Source: Sporosarcina ureae DSM 2281 (lineage in GTDB: Bacteria; Bacillota; Bacilli; Bacillales_A; Planococcaceae). From it: a stretch of DNA of 64,000 bases. Where the stretch lies: assembly GCF_000425545.1 (NCBI RefSeq), contig NZ_AUDQ01000003.1:124001-188000 (forward strand), in the 5' to 3' direction. Under the pieces are notes generated by a model. That model had not been told where the DNA came from and searched no databases. It saw nothing but the letters and a program-made list of their open reading frames with translations. The position numbers and the translations under genes are program-made. Shown here one piece after another: positions 1 through 9,601 of this stretch (its first letter is position 1; the number at the start of each line of letters is the position of its first letter).

Positions 1-513
1 TGATGGAATAATGTCCCGCATCATACTCGGATCCACATGTTCTTGAATGGCTAATACCGCATCAAGAAATGTTTCCACACATTTCTTACCATAGCGTACC
101 TCATAGTCTACAATCCGTTCCGCTGTAGCGGCCATGCTTTCCACCATGTCTTTACGCGTCTTGGAGAAATAGATATTATTTTTGAAGAAATCACAATGTG
201 CCAACACATGCGCAATAATTAATTTGTTTTGAATCAAACTATTTGTATTCAATAAAAATGCATAACACGGATTTGAATTTATCACTAACTCATAAATCTT
301 GCTCAATCCAATATCATATTGCAGCTTCATCTTATGAAATTGTTTACCAAAACTCCAATGTGTGAAGCGTGTAGGCATTCCATAGGCACCAAACGTATAC
401 AGTATGTCTGCCGGGCAAATCTCATAACGCATCTGATAAAAATCGAGTCCAAATCCACTGGCAATCTCCGTAATCTCATCAATTGCATAAGATAGTGCCT
501 GTTGATCAGTCAG
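1..513 (-). CDS. spoVR: SpoVR family protein (N-terminal part, cut by window edge)
   Basis: The first 171 codons of a SpoVR-like protein. In B. subtilis SpoVR is needed for normal spore cortex; its biochemical activity is not known. The family stretches [38 protein letters not shown] and [17 protein letters not shown] are readable, so identity is firm. The gene follows yhbH directly. No ATG, GTG or TTG lies at the expected N-terminus. A CTG at 513-511 sits 7 nt after a GGAGG (525-521), overlaps the yhbH stop, and gives [18 protein letters not shown], which matches the usual N-terminus. I therefore infer a CTG start. The C-terminus is off the window. Confidence 0.9.
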   Translation of the reverse strand, partial: MTDQQALSYAIDEITEIASGFGLDFYQMRYEICPADILYTFGAYGMPTRFTHWSFGKQFHKMKLQYDIGLSKIYELVINSNPCYAFLLNTNSLIQNKLIIAHVLAHCDFFKNNIYFSKTRKDMVESMAATAERIVDYEVRYGKKCVETFLDAVLAIQEHVDPSMMRDIIPS

Positions 514-1670
514 CGTAATCCCTCCGTTCGCTTTTCGAAGAACTTCTTGAGAGCAAAGTAGACATCGCGATTTTTTTGCAAAATATAATAATTGAATTTG
601 GGATGTTCAATTGATTTATACGCAGACATCAACGTAGACATTCTACGATGTTCATTGACTTCGGCATATCCAAACATGTTCGATATCGCCAATAATTCAT
701 CCACGTGTTCTAAGCATTTCTTATTGTCACTCGTCATATTCTCTCCGTCCGAAAAATGTACTGGATAGATATTATAACTTGTTGGTGGATAGAATTCTTT
801 AATAACTTCGAGCGCTTTACTGTAAGCAGATGAACACCTAGTTCCACCACTTTCTCCTTTGTTGAAGAAATTTTCCTCTGACACTACTTTCGCTTCCGTA
901 TGATGCGCAATGAACTCAATTTCTACCGTTTCATACTTTGTCCGTAAAAACTTCGTCATCCAAAAGAAGAAACTTCGTGCCATATACTTCTCAAATTTCC
1001 CCATCGAACCACTCGTGTCCATCATGGCGATGACAACGGCTTTTGATTGTGGTTTTTCCACAGGATTCCATGTTTTAAAGCGTAGATCATCTTCCAGAAT
1101 CGGTGCGACCTCTGCTTTCCCATTCATCGCATTACGTTTAATCGCAGATAATAGAGTTCGTTTTTTATCAATATTACCGATTAACCCCTTTTTACGGATG
1201 TCTGTGAAATCAATGTTTTCAATCGTTGTTACGGATTGCTCTTTTTGTTCCAAGTCTGGTAGTTCCAATTCTTTAAAGAACATCTCTTCCAACTCTTCAA
1301 TCGAGACTTCAGTTTCATAGATATCCTGCCCTGGCTGATCACCTGCTTCTTTTCCTTTGCCTGGTTGTGCCTTCTTTTCTCCTTGCGCCACAACGTCTCC
1401 TACCGCACTATCCCCTTCACCTTGACCAACGTGCTTGGACTTTTCATGGTTGTAGCGAATTTTAAATTCATCTAATGAGCGAATTGGTATTTTGACCATG
1501 TCTTTTCCATTTGAAAGTATAATGTTTTCTTCACTAATTAAGTCGGGTAAGTTACTTTTTAACACTTCGTTTATTTTGTCTAAGTGGCGTTGCTGGTCCT
1601 GGTGGCCTTTGCGATGGAGAGACCAATTTTCTTCAGTGACAACGAATCGACTTTTCTGGTTTTCTTCCAC
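510..1670 (-). CDS. yhbH: Sporulation protein YhbH (DUF444, VWA-like)
   Basis: A 386-residue DUF444 protein, close to the 392 residues of B. subtilis YhbH. Homologues (YeaH in E. coli) are always found with a PrkA/YeaG kinase and a SpoVR/YcgB protein, as here, and the three are thought to act as one stress/sporulation module. The C-terminal half resembles a von Willebrand A domain, with a MIDAS-like DTSGS after VVIAMM. An acidic and Gly-rich linker lies around residues 75-125. The start is GTG at 1670, with GGCGGGG just upstream. A terminator separates it from prkA, so it probably has its own promoter. Confidence 0.93.
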   Translation of the reverse strand: MEENQKSRFVVTEENWSLHRKGHQDQQRHLDKINEVLKSNLPDLISEENIILSNGKDMVKIPIRSLDEFKIRYNHEKSKHVGQGEGDSAVGDVVAQGEKKAQPGKGKEAGDQPGQDIYETEVSIEELEEMFFKELELPDLEQKEQSVTTIENIDFTDIRKKGLIGNIDKKRTLLSAIKRNAMNGKAEVAPILEDDLRFKTWNPVEKPQSKAVVIAMMDTSGSMGKFEKYMARSFFFWMTKFLRTKYETVEIEFIAHHTEAKVVSEENFFNKGESGGTRCSSAYSKALEVIKEFYPPTSYNIYPVHFSDGENMTSDNKKCLEHVDELLAISNMFGYAEVNEHRRMSTLMSAYKSIEHPKFNYYILQKNRDVYFALKKFFEKRTEGLR

Positions 1671-1708
1671 TCGTATCCCCGCCTATCTTTCGAACAATTT
1701 GTTTCCTT

Positions 1709-1736
1709 ATCATATGCGATAGCTGATTGAATATTG
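1709..1736 (-). promoter_or_regulatory. Possible sigma-E-type promoter for yhbH-spoVR
   Basis: Reading leftward, CAATATT (1736-1730) is followed after 13 nt by CATATGAT (1716-1709). This resembles the sigma-E pattern (ATATT, about 14 nt, CATACAAT) but the spacing is one short and two -10 bases differ. B. subtilis yhbH is known to be sporulation controlled, which is the only reason to favour it. Confidence 0.3.
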
Positions 1737-1758
1737 ACAAAACGGTAACAAAACTAAA

Positions 1759-1785
1759 AAGAGACCTCATGATTTGAGGTCTCTT
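1759..1785 (-). terminator. Rho-independent terminator after prkA
   Basis: A perfect 10-bp stem (AAGAGACCTC / GAGGTCTCTT) with a 7-nt loop. On the minus strand it is followed by TTTTTAGTTTT. It lies between prkA and yhbH. Confidence 0.8.
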
Positions 1786-1920
1786 GGTTTTGAATTTGAA
1801 CTAAAATACGTTACATCACAATGATAGTGCACATTGCATAACTACGTAGAAAATGCCTTACTTAGGCAGGAGTTGCAATCCCATCGTAGACACCACTTCT
1901 ATTCACATTTCTAATCTGAT

Positions 1921-3819
1921 TTAACGATTTAACAAACTTCCTACGTAACGCAGCAGGTCGTTTGCCGAGACGGAGTTATAGCCATGTTCGTCTACTAGCC
2001 GTGCTACAACTTCATTCATTTTCTTCAGTTGTGTCTCGTCTGGTGTGGTAGAAGTTGTAGTGATCTTCACAACGTCTTTTAGATCGGTGAATAGTTTTTT
2101 CTGGATTGCTTCACGCAAGCGGTCGTGGGAACGATAGTCGAAGCGTTGGTGTTTTCTTGCGTATGCGGAAATGCGGATTAGGATTTCTTCTCGGAATGCC
2201 TTTTTCGCATTCTCTGAAATTCCTATCTGTTCTTCTAGCGAACGCATCAATTTTTCATCAGGATTGACTTCTTCCCCTGTTAGCGCGTCGCGTAATTTAT
2301 TTTTATTGCAGTACGCTTCAACGTTATCCAAGTAATTATCCATTAATGTTTTTGCAGACTCTTCATAGGAATAGACGAAAGCTTTCTGGACTTCTTTTTT
2401 CGCAATTTCATCATACTCTTTTCGCGCCATAGAAATATAGTTCATATACGTATCACGGTCTTCACTCGAAATGGAAGCGTGTTGATCAAAGCCGTCTTTT
2501 AACGAACGCAATACATCCAGTGCATTGATGCTTGGTACTTCTTTTCGAATAATTGCAGAAGAAATACGGTTGATGACGTAGCGTGGATCGATTCCGTCCA
2601 TACCTTCATCTATAAATTCGTTCTTCAGTTCTTCTGCATCTGCATCGTTAAACCCTTCAACATTCTGTCCATCATACAAGCGTAATTTCTTCAAGCGATC
2701 GACACCCTGTTTTTTGGATGCTTTCAAGCGTGTCAAAACAGAAAAAATAGCGGCCACTCGCAATGCATGCGGCGCAATGTGGACATGAGCCATATCACTG
2801 TCACGAATCATTTTTTCATAGATCTTTTCTTCCGCACTTACTTTCAGATTATATGGAACTGGAATAACAATTAATCTTGAGTGAAGCGCTTCGTTCTTTT
2901 TATTACTAATAAATGATCGATATTCCGTTTCATTCGTATGTGCAACAATTAGTTCATCTGCACTAATTAGCGCAAACCTTCCTGCTTTGAAATTTCCTTC
3001 TTGTGTCAAAGACAACAAATGCCAAAGAAACTTTTCGTCAAGCTTCAGCATTTCTTGGAATTCCATCATGCCACGATTGGCCTTATTCAATTCCCCATCA
3101 AACCGGTATGCACGTGGATCGGACTCTGAACCATATTCAGCAATAGTGGAGAAGTCTATGCTTCCTGTCAAATCAGCAATGTCTTGTGACTTCGGATCGG
3201 ATGGTGTAAATGTTCCAATCCCAACACGGCGGTCTTCTGAGAACAGAATGCGTTCCACTACTACATCTTCAATCTTACCTTCAAATTCTTCTTCAAGACG
3301 CAATTGATTTAGAGGCGATAAGCTACCTTCAATTCGTATTCCATACTCTTCAAAGAATGACTTCCTTAATGATTCCGGAATCAAGTGCAATGGGTCCTCA
3401 TGCATTGGACACCCCTTGATAGCATACACCGCTCCTTCATCCGTACGAGAATAAGCTTCTAGCCCACGTTTCAACATTGTAACGATAGTAGATTTACCAC
3501 CACTAACAGGTCCCATCAATAGTAATACGCGCTTCTTTACATCCAAACGCTTTGCTGCTGGATGAAAATACTCTTCTACTAAACGTTCTATAGACTCTTC
3601 CAGACCAAATAACTCTTTATCAAAGAAATTATAGATTTTCTTGCCGTCTTTCTTTTCAATTCCTGCGCTTTTTATCATCTCATAAATACGGGAATGGGCG
3701 GTTTGTGCCACTTCTTTACGCTCTTTTATTAATTCTAGATACTCCAAAAATGTACCTTCCCACTTCAACTCGTTTTCTTCTTTGCGATAATTATGCAACT
3801 GACGAATGATATCCAACAT
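1921..3819 (-). CDS. prkA: PrkA AAA+ protein (serine kinase / protease-like)
   Basis: A 632-residue protein, the same size as B. subtilis PrkA (631). The N-terminal AAA+ domain has a Walker A GPVSGGKST at residues 103-111. The C-terminal third is the PrkA kinase-like domain. The family was described as a serine protein kinase, and more recent work proposes Lon-like ATP-dependent proteolysis in sporulation, so the activity is debated. The start ATG has GGAGGAGAT 3 to 4 nt upstream. It sits upstream of yhbH and spoVR, its usual partners, but is separated from them by a terminator, so it can be transcribed alone. Confidence 0.95.
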   Translation of the reverse strand: MLDIIRQLHNYRKEENELKWEGTFLEYLELIKERKEVAQTAHSRIYEMIKSAGIEKKDGKKIYNFFDKELFGLEESIERLVEEYFHPAAKRLDVKKRVLLLMGPVSGGKSTIVTMLKRGLEAYSRTDEGAVYAIKGCPMHEDPLHLIPESLRKSFFEEYGIRIEGSLSPLNQLRLEEEFEGKIEDVVVERILFSEDRRVGIGTFTPSDPKSQDIADLTGSIDFSTIAEYGSESDPRAYRFDGELNKANRGMMEFQEMLKLDEKFLWHLLSLTQEGNFKAGRFALISADELIVAHTNETEYRSFISNKKNEALHSRLIVIPVPYNLKVSAEEKIYEKMIRDSDMAHVHIAPHALRVAAIFSVLTRLKASKKQGVDRLKKLRLYDGQNVEGFNDADAEELKNEFIDEGMDGIDPRYVINRISSAIIRKEVPSINALDVLRSLKDGFDQHASISSEDRDTYMNYISMARKEYDEIAKKEVQKAFVYSYEESAKTLMDNYLDNVEAYCNKNKLRDALTGEEVNPDEKLMRSLEEQIGISENAKKAFREEILIRISAYARKHQRFDYRSHDRLREAIQKKLFTDLKDVVKITTTSTTPDETQLKKMNEVVARLVDEHGYNSVSANDLLRYVGSLLNR

Positions 3820-3979
3820 ATCTCCTCCAATTAGGCTATGATGTTTTATTTTATGTTAGTGAAGAGTAAAAGATTCATCACGCACTTCCGAAGAAAAATT
3901 GAAAACCTTACATTCCTACTACTTTCTTTTTTAAAATTCCGTTAAGATAGAATAAATACGTTTTCAAAAGGGGAGTTTC

Positions 3980-4842
3980 ATGAGAAAACAACATAAAAAA
4001 GAAACCGTAGGGCATTTACTTAGACGCTATTTATTCATTTCAATTGGTGTTGTCATTACAGCAGTTGCGTTAGATTTATTTCTAATCCCTAACTCCGTAA
4101 TTGATGGAGGCATCATCGGGATTGCACTTATATTAAATTTCATTTCAGGAGTACCTTTTGGGATTTTAATTTTGATGTTAAACTTGCCGTTCCTGTTCTT
4201 TGGGTATAAACATATCGGCAAGAACTTCTTTTTCTCCTCTTCTTATGCGATTGCTTTGCTGGCCATTGTGGAATTCCCACTAAAAAAACTAGGTCCATTT
4301 GTAACAGACTCATTGCTAGCTACAGTCTTCGGGGGATTGTTATTAGGGGCGGGGGTCGGAACCATCATACGTAATGGCGGGGCGCTGGATGGGACGGAGA
4401 TTCTTGGTATTTTACTGACAAAAAAATCCCATACAGTGTCGGAGAATTCGTCATGTTCTTCAACCTCTTCATCTTCGGATGGGCAGGCTTTGTTCTAGGA
4501 CCTGAAAAAGCGATGTACTCGATTATTACATACTATATCGCCTCAAAAGCGATCGACATTGTGATTCAAGGCCTAGACGAGACCAAGGCCGTCTTTATTA
4601 TCTCCGATGAATACGAAGAACTTGGTGAAGCGATTCGTTTACGACTGGGCCGGAGTATTACGAAGTTGCACGGCCGCGGTGGGTACACAGATAACGAAAA
4701 AGACGTCATTTATGTAGTCGTGACAAGACTGGAAATTTCAAAGCTAAAGCAAATCACTACCGACATAGATCCGTCTGCATTCCTAACTATCATGAACACA
4801 CAGGAAACGCATGGAGCAACTTTCAAATCACCTATACATTAA
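3980..4842 (+). pseudogene. YitT family membrane protein (DUF161-DUF2179), frameshifted
   Basis: Two overlapping frames together make one ordinary YitT/YqfU-type protein of about 287 residues. The first (3980-4498) carries the N-terminal membrane part up to [12 protein letters not shown]. The second frame continues with [20 protein letters not shown] and the soluble C-terminal DUF2179 domain ending at 4842. The break falls in an A-tract (seven A at 4420-4426). One extra A would restore [18 protein letters not shown]. The family is a predicted multi-pass inner membrane protein of unknown substrate. It could be a real mutation, a phase-variable tract or a homopolymer sequencing error. The start ATG follows GGGGAG. 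Confidence 0.85.
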
Positions 4843-4844
4843 AA

Positions 4845-4872
4845 AAACCGCCACTCATTCGGGTGGCGGTTT
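4845..4872. terminator. Bidirectional terminator between yitT-like gene and purU
   Basis: AAACCGCCAC and GTGGCGGTTT form a perfect 10-bp stem. There is an A-tract on one side and T residues on the other, between two convergent genes. Confidence 0.85.
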
Positions 4873-4880
4873 CGTGTCTC

Positions 4881-5789
4881 TTATTGGAAGACAATGGTTT
4901 TATTATTCTCTACAATCACTCGATCTTCAAGGTGCCACTTCACTGCCCGTGCAAGAACACGTCGTTCGATAGTGCGACCAATCTTCTTCAATTGAACAAT
5001 ATCGTCACGGTGATCCACGCGCTCGATGTCCTGTTCAATGATCGGACCTTCATCCAAATCGTTCGTTACATAGTGTGACGTTGCACCAATCAGTTTTACA
5101 CCGCGTCCAAATGCTCTTTCGTAAGGACGCGCACCGATGAAGGCCGGTAAGAATGAATGATGAATATTAATGATTTGATTCGGGAAGTGACTGACGAATT
5201 CAGGTGTCAGTATTTGCATATACCGTGCCAACACAAGTACATCCACATCGTATTCTTCCATTAACTTCACTTGCTGCTTCTCCACTTCTTGGCGAATATC
5301 TTTGTTCGCAGGAATGTAGTGGAAAGGAATACCGAGTGCTTCGACCATTCCGCGGGCATCTTCATGGTTACTGATAACCACAACGATGTCAGTATTTAAA
5401 TCACCATTCTGCCATTCCCATAGCAATTCCATTAAGCAATACGGTTCTTTGGAAACAAAGATCGCCGTACGTTTTAGTTCTACTGCGTAGGAAAAGTGAT
5501 AGTCCATTTCATATTGTTCCGCAATGTTATTAAAATCTTCTTCCATTTCTTCTTTTTTATCCAATAGGTTGTCTAAATGGAATGCGATACGTAAATAGAA
5601 CATGCCACCTTCTGGATCAGTTGAGTATTGGCTAGATTCAACGATATTTGCTTCATATTGCAGCAAAAATGTTGAAACTGCCGATACGATTCCCGGTTTA
5701 TCCGAGCATTTCACAAGTAGTCTTCCGATGTTTCTCTGTGCTGTAGATTGTTCTTCTAAATGTGTTGCGATTTTACTTTGGGCCGACAT
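4881..5789 (-). CDS. purU: Formyltetrahydrofolate deformylase PurU
   Basis: 302 residues. It hydrolyses 10-formyl-THF to THF and formate and so balances the one-carbon pool. The N-terminal ACT domain begins at GRLLVKCSDKPGIVSAVSTF. The C-terminal formyltransferase fold has NIHHSFLPAFIGARPY and GATSHYVTNDLDEGPIIEQD, which hold the conserved catalytic Asn, His and Asp. It ends at a terminator shared with the convergent yitT-like gene. Its product, formate, is the substrate of the dehydrogenase encoded just upstream, so the placement is functionally sensible. Confidence 0.96.
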   Translation of the reverse strand: MSAQSKIATHLEEQSTAQRNIGRLLVKCSDKPGIVSAVSTFLLQYEANIVESSQYSTDPEGGMFYLRIAFHLDNLLDKKEEMEEDFNNIAEQYEMDYHFSYAVELKRTAIFVSKEPYCLMELLWEWQNGDLNTDIVVVISNHEDARGMVEALGIPFHYIPANKDIRQEVEKQQVKLMEEYDVDVLVLARYMQILTPEFVSHFPNQIINIHHSFLPAFIGARPYERAFGRGVKLIGATSHYVTNDLDEGPIIEQDIERVDHRDDIVQLKKIGRTIERRVLARAVKWHLEDRVIVENNKTIVFQ

Positions 5790-5827
5790 GTTTTCATCTC
5801 CTACAAATAATGTTTCTTCATGAATAA

Positions 5828-5854
5828 GTTCCCCAGCCAGTAAGGCTAGGGAAC
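5828..5854 (-). terminator. Weak hairpin between the DUF1641 gene and purU
   Basis: GTTCCC-C-AGCC and GGCT-A-GGGAAC pair as a 10-bp stem with one mismatch and a 5-nt loop. Only TTATTCATG follows on the minus strand, so termination would be weak; it could be an mRNA processing or stabilising element. Confidence 0.45.
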
Positions 5855-5907
5855 GTGTGAACTCTTCTCATACAGTATGAAGCAAAGTGACGTTTTTCGC
5901 AAAAATC

Positions 5908-6396
5908 TTACTCCGCGGGTTTTTCTAAACCTCTCCCCATCCCTTTCAGGAAGTTCATACCGAATGTTAACGCACGATTGATATCAGGATCATTAATGGA
6001 TTTCATCAGTTGAAGAAGGCCTGTTTTCTGCCCTTCTTCATTCCCTTGCTCCGCTTCAGATAATCCTGTTTGAACACTTTTTGAGAGCTGCTGAATCGTT
6101 GCTGGGTCTAATGCGGTTAGAATTCCAGCTCCTGCCATTAAATTATTGAGCAGGTTGGTAACAGGTTCTCTTGATACTTGACCTAACGCTATGCCGGTAA
6201 TCTTTTCTTTTGAATGAAGCATTGCTTGTAATGCATCTAACGCGCCAATCTTATGCAATTCACCTGTGATCTCCATGATTTTTTGCAAAGACTCTTCCTG
6301 TTCAGCAATTTGTTTCTGTAGTTCAGCCAACTTATCCTGCTGAATTTCCAGTTCGGATCGTTCTGTTCTTTTAATAGAAGTTATCGGTGCCGCCAT
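5908..6396 (-). CDS. DUF1641 protein, formate dehydrogenase partner (YrhD-like)
   Basis: A 162-residue DUF1641 protein. Genes of this family lie directly after NAD-type formate dehydrogenase genes in Bacilli (yrhE-yrhD), and this one starts 18 nt after the dehydrogenase stop, so the two are almost certainly co-transcribed. The N-terminal third is a predicted coiled coil (ELEIQQDKLAELQKQIAEQE). The rest is helical, with the family stretch NDPDINRALTFGMNFLKGMG near the C-terminus. It has no cysteine or known cofactor motif. The role is unknown; an accessory or scaffold subunit is an inference from context. Confidence 0.88.
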   Translation of the reverse strand: MAAPITSIKRTERSELEIQQDKLAELQKQIAEQEESLQKIMEITGELHKIGALDALQAMLHSKEKITGIALGQVSREPVTNLLNNLMAGAGILTALDPATIQQLSKSVQTGLSEAEQGNEEGQKTGLLQLMKSINDPDINRALTFGMNFLKGMGRGLEKPAE

Positions 6397-6414
6397 TGAT
6401 ATTCACCTCACTAA

Positions 6415-9339
6415 TTATTGATCTGTTAATTGGACATATCCTGGTCGATTCCATTTCCGCTCTACTTCTACACCATTTTGAGGATGGCGTTTCTTGTCAC
6501 GGTGGTTGCTCCTAGGTAGTGGATTATCTCCTTGCTTCTCGAGCACTTCCATGCGAACCTTCGTCTGCTTGTAAGCGGGTGTATTCGTTCGTTCATCAGT
6601 AGCAGGTCCTGTTAGGAAGTTGATAGCAGTTTGCTTATCAACTGAATTCATTGGTAAAAATAATTCATTTTTCCGTACTCTATCTGTTACCAATGCAGGT
6701 AGTTTTAATGCTCCATATGGAGAAATGAGTCTTACATAAGTACCTGTTACTACACCACGTTCTTTTGCCAACTCAGGTGAAATCTCTACAAATATATTGG
6801 GAACTTTTTCTTGGATACCTTCAGATTTATTCGTCATATTTCCTTCATGGAAATGTTCAAGCATACGGCCATTGTTGATATGAAGATCAAATTCATCAGG
6901 GAACTTTACTGGTTCAACCCAATCCGATAATGCAAAGCGTGCTTTCTTGTCTGGGAAGTTAAATCCATCTGTATAAAGAAGTGGTGTATTTTTCCCTTCT
7001 AGACTTCCCCAAAGGAAACTACCCCAACCTTCCAACATCTCGTAAGAAGCTTCTCCGAACATAGGACTCAAACTTGTCATCTCAGCGAATATATCACCTG
7101 GATGTGTGTAATTCCAGTTAGCGCCTAATCGATTGGCAACTTCTTGGATGATCCACCAATCTTGGCGGGAGTTACCTTTATTCGGCAACGCTTTATAAAG
7201 TCGTTGTACTCGGCGCTCTGTATTAGTAAATGTACCGTCTTTTTCAAGCGATGGCACTGCAGGTAAAATGACGTCTGCGTATTGTGCTGTGCGTGAGAAG
7301 AAGATATCTTGTACAACAAGAAAGTCGAGCTTTGACAGTACGTCATGAACATAGTTTGCATTGGAATCCACCAGTGCCATATCTTCCCCTACAATGTACA
7401 TCCCCTTCATAACACCTTCATCAATCGAATGAAGCATTTGAATATTATCAAGACCCGGTTTACCTTCTATCTCTACACCATAAGCACGTTCAAATTTCTC
7501 TCGTGCTGCGTCGTCTGTAATGTGCTGATAGCCAGGCAGCCAACCAGGCAAACTTCCCATGTCACAGGCACCTTGTACGTTGTTATGCCCGCGTAATGGA
7601 TAAGCACCTGCGCCTGGACGACGGTAATTTCCTGATGCCAGCAACAGATTGGAAATTGCCGCTGATGTATCGGAACCACCTGTATTTTGCGTAACACCCA
7701 TTCCCCATAAGATACATGTACCATCTGCATCACGGATCATTTCAGCTGTTTGAATCAGCACTTCTTTTGAAACACCTGTTACTTTTTCTGCATATTCAAG
7801 TGTATAGCGATTTAATACTTCATTAAAATCATCAAAGTGAAGAACATTTTCGTCAATGAACTGCTGATCATGCCAGCCTCGGTCGATTAAGTATTTTGTC
7901 ACCGCCATTAGCCATACTTGGTCCGTTCCTTGCTGAGGTGTCATAAAGATATCTGCGCGTTCAGCCATTTCATGCTTTCTGAGGTCAGCTACAATTAACT
8001 TTTGACCGTGTAGCTTATGTGCGCGCTTTACACGTGTCGCAAGAACTGGATGACCTTCTGCAGGATTTGCACCTACAATGATGACCAAGCCTGCTTCGGC
8101 AATATCTTTAATCGTTCCAGCGTCGCCACCCATTCCTACCGTACGGAATAATCCGTCTGTCGCGGGAGACTGGCAGTAACGAGAACAATTATCTACGTTA
8201 TTTGTACCAAATACTTGTCGAGCAAATTTCTGAATGACATAGTTCTCTTCATTCGTGATTTTTGACGAGGAGATGACGCCGATTCCGTCTTTGCCATGCT
8301 CGTCACGGATTTTACCTAGATTTTTCGCAACTAAATCCAACGCTTCTTCCCATGATGCTTCAACAAAGTCGTCACCTTTACGAATAAGAGGCGTTGTGAT
8401 CCGTTCTTCACTATTCACAAAGTCCCAACCAAATTTACCTTTGACACAAGTAGAAATCTGGTTGACAGGTGCATCGGAAACGGGTTGAATTTTTAATATG
8501 GTACGATCTTTTGTCCATACTTCGAATGAACAACCTACTCCACAAAATGTGCAGACAGTTTTCGTTTTATCGATTGTGGATTCTCTCATCGCGGATTCTA
8601 CATCGGATATTGCCATGATACTGCTGTAACCTGGTTCTACATCCTTGATCAAATCAACCATAGGCTCCATCAGCTCGTCACTCATATTCGTCATAAATCC
8701 AGCTTCACCCAGCATCGTTTTTTCCATCAGGGCATTACATGGACAAACCGTAATACAATGGCCACAGCCTACACAAGAAGAATCATTAATCTTCGCTCCG
8801 CCATCCCATAGAACAATTGGACGATCACGTTCCCAGTCGATTGAAAGAGTTTCATTAACTTGTAAGTTTTGACACACTTCCACGCACTGACCGCAAGCTA
8901 TACATTGATTCGGATCGTAACGATAGAACGGATGAGTGAAATCCACCGCATCTTTTGAACATTTCGGCTCGTATGGATATTTTTGTTCTTCCACTTCCAT
9001 AAGTGCCACGGTATTATGTACTTTACAGTTTCCGTTATTGTTATCACAAACGGTACAATATAGTAAATGATTTTCTAAAATTCGATCCATTGCTTCCGTT
9101 TGTGCTTCCTTTGCACGCGGGGACGCTAATTTTACATCCATGCCGTCGACAGCTTGTGTTGAACAAGCACGTGTTAATTCACCATTTACTTCGACAATAC
9201 ATGTATCACATGTCTGTATCGGATCGACTTCTGGCAAATAACATATTTGTGGGTGCTCAATCTTATTTGCATTGATGATTTGAATGAGTGTCGACCCTGG
9301 TTCGAAGTTAAAAATCTTATCATTAATTGAAATTGACAT
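6415..9339 (-). CDS. Formate dehydrogenase, alpha subunit (YrhE/YjgC type)
   Basis: Cytoplasmic molybdopterin enzyme of 974 residues that oxidises formate to CO2. Domains in order: an N-terminal [2Fe-2S] ferredoxin (C33, C44, C47, C59), the NuoG-type His-Cys cluster region (LLYCTVCDNNNGNCKVHN), two [4Fe-4S] motifs (CIACGQCVEVCQ and CVGCGHCITVCPCNA), the bis-MGD fold with CTFCGVGC, and the MopB C-terminal domain. The active-site residue is Cys389 (NCSRYCQSP), the position of selenocysteine in E. coli FdhF. There is no Tat signal. I place the start at the ATG at 9339, with GGAGG about 8 nt upstream, rather than the in-frame ATG at 9375 that falls inside a leader hairpin. Confidence 0.94.
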   Translation of the reverse strand: MSISINDKIFNFEPGSTLIQIINANKIEHPQICYLPEVDPIQTCDTCIVEVNGELTRACSTQAVDGMDVKLASPRAKEAQTEAMDRILENHLLYCTVCDNNNGNCKVHNTVALMEVEEQKYPYEPKCSKDAVDFTHPFYRYDPNQCIACGQCVEVCQNLQVNETLSIDWERDRPIVLWDGGAKINDSSCVGCGHCITVCPCNALMEKTMLGEAGFMTNMSDELMEPMVDLIKDVEPGYSSIMAISDVESAMRESTIDKTKTVCTFCGVGCSFEVWTKDRTILKIQPVSDAPVNQISTCVKGKFGWDFVNSEERITTPLIRKGDDFVEASWEEALDLVAKNLGKIRDEHGKDGIGVISSSKITNEENYVIQKFARQVFGTNNVDNCSRYCQSPATDGLFRTVGMGGDAGTIKDIAEAGLVIIVGANPAEGHPVLATRVKRAHKLHGQKLIVADLRKHEMAERADIFMTPQQGTDQVWLMAVTKYLIDRGWHDQQFIDENVLHFDDFNEVLNRYTLEYAEKVTGVSKEVLIQTAEMIRDADGTCILWGMGVTQNTGGSDTSAAISNLLLASGNYRRPGAGAYPLRGHNNVQGACDMGSLPGWLPGYQHITDDAAREKFERAYGVEIEGKPGLDNIQMLHSIDEGVMKGMYIVGEDMALVDSNANYVHDVLSKLDFLVVQDIFFSRTAQYADVILPAVPSLEKDGTFTNTERRVQRLYKALPNKGNSRQDWWIIQEVANRLGANWNYTHPGDIFAEMTSLSPMFGEASYEMLEGWGSFLWGSLEGKNTPLLYTDGFNFPDKKARFALSDWVEPVKFPDEFDLHINNGRMLEHFHEGNMTNKSEGIQEKVPNIFVEISPELAKERGVVTGTYVRLISPYGALKLPALVTDRVRKNELFLPMNSVDKQTAINFLTGPATDERTNTPAYKQTKVRMEVLEKQGDNPLPRSNHRDKKRHPQNGVEVERKWNRPGYVQLTDQ

Positions 9340-9367
9340 ACAGGCGTCCTCCTTCTCAAATAAAAAA

Positions 9368-9411
9368 TCCACCATAAAAAAACCGTCATAACGATATTTT
9401 TTTATGGTGGA
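9368..9411 (-). promoter_or_regulatory. Leader hairpin (possible attenuator) before formate dehydrogenase
   Basis: A perfect 15-bp inverted repeat (9368-9382 with 9397-9411) around a 14-nt loop. On the minus strand it is followed at once by TTTTTT and then the GGAGG of the dehydrogenase gene. It has the form of an intrinsic terminator placed just ahead of the ribosome site, hence a candidate attenuator. It could also be a DNA operator. Confidence 0.6.
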
Positions 9412-9601
9412 ATAGCTTCTTAACAGAACTTGCTAAAGAACCAATCCATACTTACTATTACATGTAGGTTGATGAACTCCTAGCAATCACATACTAGATT
9501 TCCATCTGTTATGTATTTAGTATAAAGTAATAAAGCGTATAATACAATGCCTATTCTTAAATAATTAGATTATTCTGTAAATAATTAAAGGAAGTGTCCT
9601 T

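Noticed and set aside
910-1320. A 136-codon plus-strand frame inside yhbH
   Set aside because: It lies opposite the conserved VWA-like part of YhbH and has no ribosome site.
9340-9375. Twelve extra N-terminal residues of the formate dehydrogenase (start at 9375)
   Set aside because: The ATG at 9375 falls inside the leader hairpin with no SD, while the ATG at 9339 has GGAGG at good spacing and matches the ferredoxin domain start.
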